From: Epiperipatus broadwayi | Taxonomy: Eukaryota; Onychophora; Udeonychophora; Euonychophora; Peripatidae | Direction of reading: 5' to 3' | DNA: 64,000 nt | Assembly (NCBI GenBank): GCA_028023455.1 | Contig: JAQFVV010000022.1 | Location: 8,947,100-9,011,099 of the forward strand | Part shown: positions 58,330 through 64,000 of the stretch, in pieces | Numbering within the stretch: the stretch's first letter is position 1 | How the letters are laid out: each line of letters opens with the position of its first letter | The notes under the pieces: generated by a model | Database searches by the model: none | What the model was told of the DNA's origin: nothing | What the model saw: only the letters and a program-made list of their open reading frames with translations | Made by a program: the position numbers and the translations under genes

Positions 58330-59175
58330 ATGTCATTCACAATAACGTCACTCAACATCAGGGGGCTTAACTCCAAAGACAGGGCATTTGCTATCTCACA
58401 TTGGTTCAAAATCCAAAAACCAGACATACTTTGCTTATCAGAAACCAAGCTCCACTTTCACACAGACCCCACGATAATAAAAACAATTGAGAGTTTCGGT
58501 TACTTTATATACTCTTTCTCCATCTCAGCTACCACTGGGGTTGCTGTTATCATCAATAGAAATTCAATTATTGACTTCTTCAAAATCCTCCACATAGATA
58601 CCAATTGCATTATTGCTACTATACAAATCCGGGGTTTTCTGTTCACTCTTATCAATGAGTATCTGGTTAAAGATGAACAAATAATACACAAAGTTATACA
58701 TAATATAAACATAGCAATTAGATCGAACCCTAGCCCAGTTATCTGGCTTGGTGATTTCAACAACATTTTTGACCATTTTGAGAAAAAATATTTAAAGATG
58801 GTTACTAGAAACATACACAGTGGGAAGACACTCTTTAATGAAGGAGCCTTCTCTTTCTATACCAGAAGTACTCACTCACTCATAGACCTCATATTCTACT
58901 CTCCTGAAATGAACTCGTTCATCTGGCTTGGTGATTTCAACAACATTTTTGACCATTTTGAGAAAAAATATTTAAAGATGGTTACTAGAAACATACACAG
59001 TGGGAAGACACTCTTTAATGAAGGAGCCTTCTCTTTCTATACCAGAAGTACTCACTCACTCATAGACCTCATATTCTACTCTCCTGAAATGAACTCGTTC
59101 ATAGATACACAGCTCTGGCCCATTGCCTTTTCAGATCATCTTGCTGTTCAAGCTACCATCAAACTGCAACCATAA
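58330..59175 (+). pseudogene. LINE copy 2 ORF2 endonuclease with exact internal duplication
   Basis: It starts MSFTITSLNIRGLNSKDRAF and continues with KPDILCLSETKLH (catalytic E block), ATTGVAVIINRN, IWLGDFNNIFDHFEKKY (GDFN block), HSLIDLIFYSPEMNSF and PIAFSDHLAVQA (SDH block). This is a complete APE-type order. The 180 bp at 58741-58920 are repeated exactly at 58921-59100, so 60 residues from the GDFN block through LIDLIFYSPE occur twice in frame. The fold would be disrupted. The start codon is chosen because it precedes the conserved first strand by only a few residues. Confidence 0.92.
58741..59100 (+). repeat. Exact 2 x 180-bp tandem duplication inside the endonuclease
   Basis: 58741-58920 and 58921-59100 are identical base for base. 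The unit is a multiple of three, so the frame is kept. Boundary placement is ambiguous by two bases. Confidence 0.98.
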
Positions 59176-59227
59176 CTTCATACATCAACTAACCTCCCCC
59201 AGACAATGAGATTACTCAACAGGTACA

Positions 59228-59716
59228 ATGTGCCCCCCCCCATTAATCTCAGACATATACATCACCTTTCAAGAACAGAAGATATGGAATCTACCAGCAT
59301 TACAAGGATGGAATACATTCATAACCACAATACAAAAGTTTATTAACCAATACAATAGATATCAGAAAGGGCCATTACGATTACTCTCAGAACTTGACCG
59401 GATTACATCTGAGCTGAAAAGCATCAAAGTTACAGAACACAACATCCCAGAAATCCTACACCTAAAACATACATATAAACAAACCAGAATGACTCTTGTG
59501 GAATATATTCATATTAAGAGAGCACGCAATTATCTGTAACAAGATTGCTGGACTCCAGGTTATATCAGATGGGCCCTGGGGTCAGGAAAAAGAAATCACA
59601 CACCCTCCTCTTTGTGCCTTGATGGTATTACTCTGGCATCAGTATGCTTAACAAAATTAGGAATTATTATTCCACCAAACTACAGCCCATTGGAACTGTT
59701 ACCAGATGACACAAAT
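59228..59716 (+). pseudogene. LINE copy 2 linker between endonuclease and RT
   Basis: Open piece 59228-59539 (GWNTFITTIQKFINQYNRYQ, GPLRLLSELDRITSELKSI), then a broken part to about 59718. The same order occurs in copy 1 at 17870-17990 (GPSTLINELDQINRKID). It lies in a frame different from its neighbours because of indels, one of them at a C run near 59231. Confidence 0.8.
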
Positions 59717-59718
59717 TT

Positions 59719-60890
59719 GTGAAAGACTCAAATAACTCTCACAGCATTACTGAAGCTGATATCATCTCCAAAATTAAAAGCCTGCCTGAACACACCCATC
59801 CTGGCATGCACGGAATTCCTAGATTTCTTCTGATACACTTGGAAAAATTTACCATACATGTTACAAGGGGAATCATTGATCTCTTAGCCACTGATAGCCT
59901 ACATCTTCCAGGGATCTATCCTATATCAGTGGTCCCTTTCATAAAAAAGAAAGATCTACCTGTAGACTTAAATAACATTAGGCCAATATCCATGGTTCCT
60001 CTCCTAATCAAAATTATCGAAAGCATTATAAAAGATAAAATTCAAGAGAAAATCATATCAAAACTTTCCAGGCATCAATATGCTAAGAGGGGTTCATTGA
60101 CTGGTGATGCTGTAAGCCGATTTTGACTCCTCGTTGATCATATCCATAGAACAAAACAATCCCAGCCAGTCACAGTTCAACTAGACTTCACCGGGGCTTT
60201 TGACTCTGTCCGAATAGATGTACTACTTGGTGAACTAGAGGTTCTTCAGGTTCCTTTGGCATACATTCAGATCATAGAGAATCTCCTAGCAAATCGAGAG
60301 ATTTTTTTTCTCTAAATGGGAGAATTGCCCCTGGGTTCAAACCCTGCATCTCCATTCCCCAGGGCTCCCCATTAAGTGCTCTCCTCTTCATGATCTATAT
60401 AAATCCCTTGCTTTTGAGCATTGAGGATGCACTCCCTGGGATCTCCATCCCTCTCCTTAATGAAAACATCTCCCACATCTCCTACATGGATGATGTGGTG
60501 GTGTTTCTTAAATCACATGAAGAAATAAACATTCTTGAAAGCCTATTACAGCACTATGCTCAGACGCACAGGCTTATGGTTAACAGGAACAAATCGGCAA
60601 TTTGGAATATCAAAACAGCTAACAGGATAACAGGTTCATTACAAGCTATGCCTCAGCCTTTCTTGGGATTCAGTATGTCACTATCCCCTACAGCAATGAG
60701 GATGGAAATACAACGAAGACTACTAAACAAAATAGACATCACCATAACATGCCTTTCAAGAATATATATAACTACATTTGGAAAGGTTTCACTCTTAAAC
60801 TCCCTCATACTTCCCAAGATTATATATTATCTTGCGGGTTTTAAACCAACAGAAGCTTTCATTAAAAAAGTAGAATCCCACTGTCTGTGA
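59719..60890 (+). pseudogene. LINE copy 2 reverse transcriptase, broken
   Basis: Blocks in order: HPGMHGIPRFLLIHLEKF, VPFIKKKDLPVDLNNIRPIS, QYAKRGS. After a stop near 60122 come VQLDFTGAFDS (catalytic A), FPRAPH (the decayed IPQGSP region in shifted frame), INPLLLSIEDALPG, SYMDDVVVF (catalytic C motif with both aspartates) and NRNKSAIW. An open piece runs 60390-60890. The enzyme in live elements copies the LINE RNA at the nicked target. Here an in-frame stop and at least two frameshifts (around 60120 and 60300-60390) inactivate it. Confidence 0.92.
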
Positions 60891-60950
60891 CTCTGTAGAG
60901 GTGGGCGCAGATCATTTATCAGTCTGCGCACCCTTCAAAAGCCAAGAGAC

Positions 60951-61760
60951 ATGAATGGACTGGGACTGCATTCAATAAAGGTATTTGCAATACAGAGAAC
61001 TTACAATATAATCCATAAACTTTATTCTGATTGCAGGACCTTCCAATGTCCACTTCCCAAAGAGCAAGTGCTTCCCACTGATAGACCACCCCCTCAGAGG
61101 TTCACTCCCATCTGGCTTCAAACACAGATCTCATACATTTTTATGCACATAGTACCTTCTGCGACCATGTTCAATTCAAAAATAACCTATTGGGAAGCCT
61201 TCAACCTATCCAACTCAAATACCCAGAAGGCACACACTTACCTCCCCATCGACATAAACAAACTGCACAAACTAGCCCATAGATTGAAACTAGCACCTAA
61301 ACACACAGACTTTCTTCTCAAAATTAACCTTGGTAGCCTCTCCACTGCTATATTTCTTAATAGAAGAGGCTTCCGCATAGATCCCATATGTTGTCTCTGT
61401 CTTTCCAGCCCAGAAGATATGGACCATATCCTTCGCCATTGTCCAGTCTGGCAAGGACTAAGACAAAACTTCCAAAAACACATTGATAATAATGGTCCAG
61501 ACCTAACATCTCTTCAAGGGGTTTTAAATAGAGGCATTTTCGCTGAAATCAGGCTTGCCACTTACATAAACTTTGCCATCTGGTTGACCAGATGCAAGGT
61601 GATTTTTCAAAAATTACCACTTGATGAAATCAATAACTGCTTCCTCAACATAATTAAAAATATCCAAGAAACAGACAAGAGAGAGGCTGATCCATACCTG
61701 GCCATATTAACCTGGGAATTCACAACTGGCCTAAACAGCACCTCTCCAACCAACCCCTAA
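60951..61760 (+). pseudogene. LINE copy 2 C-terminal domain with zinc knuckle
   Basis: Open to the natural stop at 61760. Blocks: TDRPPPQRFTPIWLQT, TYWEAFN, FLLKINLGSLSTAIFLNRR, then the knuckle CCLCLSSPEDMDHILRHC (C-x2-C-x8-H-x4-C) with PVWQGLRQNF after it. Near the end: FAIWLTRCKVIFQKLP and LAILTWEFTTGL. It matches copies 1 and 3, so the domain is a stable part of the family. Confidence 0.9.
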
Positions 61761-62207
61761 ATAATTTATATGAAAATAACTATTATGATTTAATAAAACC
61801 CTCCAATCATAACTTGCCAAAACAGGGTTTACTAACAAAGGTATTTCATTATAGACTAGATGAATAATATTCACCTTGCATCCACAGACTAAGTTCTTCA
61901 CTAACATTCATTTTATATTCTACTGACTTTTGGATCATTTCTTCTTTGTATATATCACCCTGTAACTTCGTGTAGTTAATTCTTGTTATCTTTTTATTCA
62001 TTTATTTTTATTTTTTTGTAGTCACTTATAGGTCAAATAAAATTATCTTGAAAGAGAGAAAAGGGACATTAAAAGATAGCATTGTTGTGTGTCAAATAAA
62101 TTGATTGAAATACTGACATGTAAAATAAATAAATACATCTGCGTTGTTAATTGAGATTGCGCTTTATGCAAAAAAGTGAAGCTTGTCTAAATCTTACAAA
62201 GTTATAT

Positions 62208-62250
62208 GGCTTAGTGCTTTCAGAGACCTTGAGTCTTCATAATCATAGCC
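62208..62250 (-). ncRNA. Structured PLE terminus, copy 3 (left arm)
   Basis: Same layout: GGCU, AUGAUUAU, a hairpin GAAGAC/GUCUCU (one mismatch and one wobble), GAAAGCACUA, AGCC. Slightly more decayed than the right arm. Confidence 0.45.
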
Positions 62251-62585
62251 TACTTTTAACTGAAGTTTAGTTGTGGTTTATGTAAAATTTATGCAAATTT
62301 TATAATGACCATTTTCTGGAGATTGTAAAGCACGATTCTTTCCGATTTATTGCATAATTATCATTTGCAATAAAACATGCCTCTTTGATTTTTCATTTCA
62401 CATCATTGTGCTCAGTGCACAATGCCCTTGCTATAGTGGGTTTTGGTGCTCGAAGAATATGGATCTTGCAAATGATAATTACGCAATAAACCGGAAAGAA
62501 TCGAGCTTTACAATCTCCAGAAAATGGTCATTATAAAATTTGCATAAATTTTACATAAACCACAACTAAACTTCAGTTAAAAGTA

Positions 62586-62659
62586 GGCTATGATTATGGA
62601 GACTCAAGGTCTCCGAAAGCGCTATTATGGAGACTCAAGGTCTCCGAAAGCGCTAAGCC
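62586..62659 (+). ncRNA. Structured PLE terminus, copy 4 (right arm) with 31-bp internal tandem duplication
   Basis: GGCU, AUGAUUAU, hairpin GGAGAC/GUCUCC, GAAAGCGCU, and finally UAAGCC. The hairpin plus GAAAGCGCT segment is duplicated exactly (62593-62623 and 62624-62654). Confidence 0.5.
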
Positions 62660-62768
62660 ATATAACTTTGTAAGATTTAGACAAGCTTCACTTTTTTGCG
62701 TAAAGCACAATCTCAATTAATTACTAATCAAAGGTGAAGTAAAAACTATTATTTTACATCTGTGTTGT

Positions 62769-63560
62769 ATGAATTTCTTTGTATTGATGTCACAGAGATT
62801 GCCTTTAATGTTTTATTCTTTATTACTTTTTTTGTTTGTTTATTTCTCTTCAAATGTTAGATTGATTACATTATTCTATGATTGCCTGCTAATAATATTT
62901 CACATAATAATATGATAAAATAAGAGCAGTTTATTGCTGTGGTGACATCTATAACAAGCTTGAGTAATCAATAATTTACTATATGGCAGTGCATTTACAT
63001 CTTTATTCCTAGTCCAGTTTCTAATTTTTATCTTTATCAATGAGAGACTTGGTATTAAAATCTGAAAATAATACAATTATGCATCTAGTAATCGCTTTTA
63101 ACTCCATTTTGCCATTCAAGATAAAAATCTGAAATCAAAACATCCTAATGTTTTGAAATTTAAGACAATCTGTCTGAATCGTTATATTGCTGTAATTCTA
63201 CATCAAGAAATACATATTTTAGTCCTCTTAGTTCTCCATAGATGGCGAGAGAGTAGAGAACTGCTTTTATTTTGATATATATTGCACAAGGTAAAGGATA
63301 CTTAACATATGTATAAAACAAAATAAATTTACTGTTCCCATGAATAAATTTATTTTATCTTATTTAAATTAATTCAGCAGATTTTAAAATTGATATATAT
63401 ATATATTATTATCAGCTATTGGTAAGAAATGCATTGAACTATTTAAAGCGATTTTACATAGTATTTAATATATAACATTTTATTTGAAAGTAAAAAAGTG
63501 GGAATAATATATAAAACATATATATGTACTAATTTTCATTTAAATTTGATTATGGAAAAG
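62769..63560. other. AT-rich stretch, nothing recognised
   Basis: No supported feature. Confidence 0.5.
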
Positions 63561-64000
63561 ATCATCATCATTTTTAATTATTATTAATCCACCTCAACAT
63601 GAAGGTTTCTTGAAGTTTCGTCCAGTTTTTTCAATTCCTAATTTTTTTTTCACATCACATCAACAAATTTCATTATTTCGTCCCTCCATCTCACATGTAG
63701 TCTCATTCTGGGTCTTATAATCTCTTGAAATGAATCTAAGATTTAACTGTCTATTGTTTATCATTTTTTCTACCAGTAAGATCAGCCTTGCTCTATTTTA
63801 ATCTTAATTCGTTGAATGAAGTGACTGATATCTATTTATTCATTCACCCAAGTATTTCGCTTTTGATCCATTCTTTGTACTCCTAACATACATCTTTATG
63901 TATTTCATTTAACGGTTTGAAATCTCTATATTGGAAAATATACACATATCTTTTTCATATTTATTTATAGTATTTAACAAACCTATGAAGTGCGTTTCTT
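63561..64000 (-). mobile_element. RTE-like LINE 3' part, minus strand, runs off the window
   Basis: It begins with the ATCATCATCATTTTTAATTA tail and follows the RTE 3' order in reverse. The minus strand has RPRMRLHVRW-like and RDEIMKF-like blocks, then MDQKRNTWVNE around 63855 and further upstream sequence to the window edge. Highly decayed. Confidence 0.7.

Larger units (their letters stand above)
57346..62060 (+). mobile_element. Tx1/L1-group LINE, copy 2, nearly full length
   Basis: The order is ORF1 zinc-knuckle end, ORF2 endonuclease, reverse transcriptase, C-terminal knuckle and a 3' untranslated region ending GTCAAATAAAATTATCTTGA. The 5' start is uncertain, and ORF1 seems to lack its N-terminal part, so it is slightly 5'-truncated. 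A few frameshifts, one internal 180-bp duplication and C runs at about 58201-58211 and 59231-59240 break it. It is clearly younger than copy 1. Copy 3 at 50.2 kb is from the same subfamily. Confidence 0.92.
62134..62768. mobile_element. Large foldback built from Penelope-like termini, with 14-bp flanking repeat
   Basis: The arms (about 62150-62385 and 62465-62720) are near-complete complements across a centre of about 80 bp. Each arm runs from AATTGAGATTGYGCTTTA inward through a structured motif to TTGCATAATTATCATTTGCA. The right arm has TTGCATAAATT, GGCTATGATTATGG and CCGAAAGCGCTAAGCC, in the same order as downstream of the PLE endonuclease at 11880-11946. Flanks TACATCTGCGTTGT (62134-62147) and TACATCTGTGTTGT (62755-62768) differ at one base. 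No ORF. It is likely a non-autonomous PLE derivative with inverted terminal units. Confidence 0.75.

Overview
The window is eukaryotic, AT-rich, non-genic DNA, most likely from an invertebrate animal. I find no host protein-coding gene, no intact tRNA or rRNA gene, no operon logic and no CRISPR array. Instead there are dead copies of several metazoan retroelement classes: RTE-like LINEs, a Tx1/L1-group LINE, Penelope-like elements (PLEs) with GIY-YIG endonuclease remnants, and tRNA-headed SINEs. Small inverted-repeat elements, long microsatellites and one 500-N assembly gap fill much of the rest. The phylum cannot be fixed from this sequence alone.

Layout. 0-7 kb: an RTE endonuclease remnant (minus), scattered RTE 3' ends, a composite repeat flanked by a 13-bp direct repeat (4347-4867), and a minus-strand PLE remnant (6570-7040). 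7-16.8 kb: mostly AT-rich filler, with a foldback (8244-8476), a PLE nested inside an RTE 3' end (11097-12075), a minisatellite and two SINEs. 16.9-20.5 kb: a broken LINE with endonuclease, reverse transcriptase and C-terminal zinc-knuckle regions. 20.8-28 kb: a dense patch holding repeat family R, a pogo/Tigger-like deletion derivative (21291-22230), a second and different PLE (23480-24700), a PLE-like foldback inserted in a SINE (25158-25489) and tRNA SINEs. 28-38.9 kb: duplicated repeats, AT and ATT microsatellites, the gap, then a long featureless stretch. 38.9-49 kb: a SINE family, tandem segmental duplications and several palindromic elements. 50.2-51.2 kb: a 5'-truncated minus-strand LINE fragment. 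55.5-56.3 kb: a huge GA/GAA tract. 57.3-62.1 kb: the best-preserved LINE, with a gag zinc knuckle, an endonuclease carrying an exact 180-bp internal duplication, RT and C-terminal knuckle. 62.1-62.8 kb: a large foldback built from a PLE 3' terminus. 63.5-64 kb: another RTE 3' end.

The most interesting signal is RNA-like structure at PLE termini. One motif occurs at four places (6590-6630, 11906-11946, 62208-62250, 62586-62659). It has a closing stem, a hairpin and a conserved GAAAGCGCT-type tail, with compensatory changes in the stems. It twice lies just 3' of a recognisable GIY-YIG remnant. It resembles a hammerhead ribozyme layout but lacks the canonical CUGANGA core. A second motif in the 25.2 kb foldback does have the CUGANGA core followed by a hairpin and GAAAC. 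Repeat family R (four copies, 13-16 bp flanking direct repeats, tandem and inverted composite, truncated at one end) looks like a non-autonomous retroelement I do not recognise.
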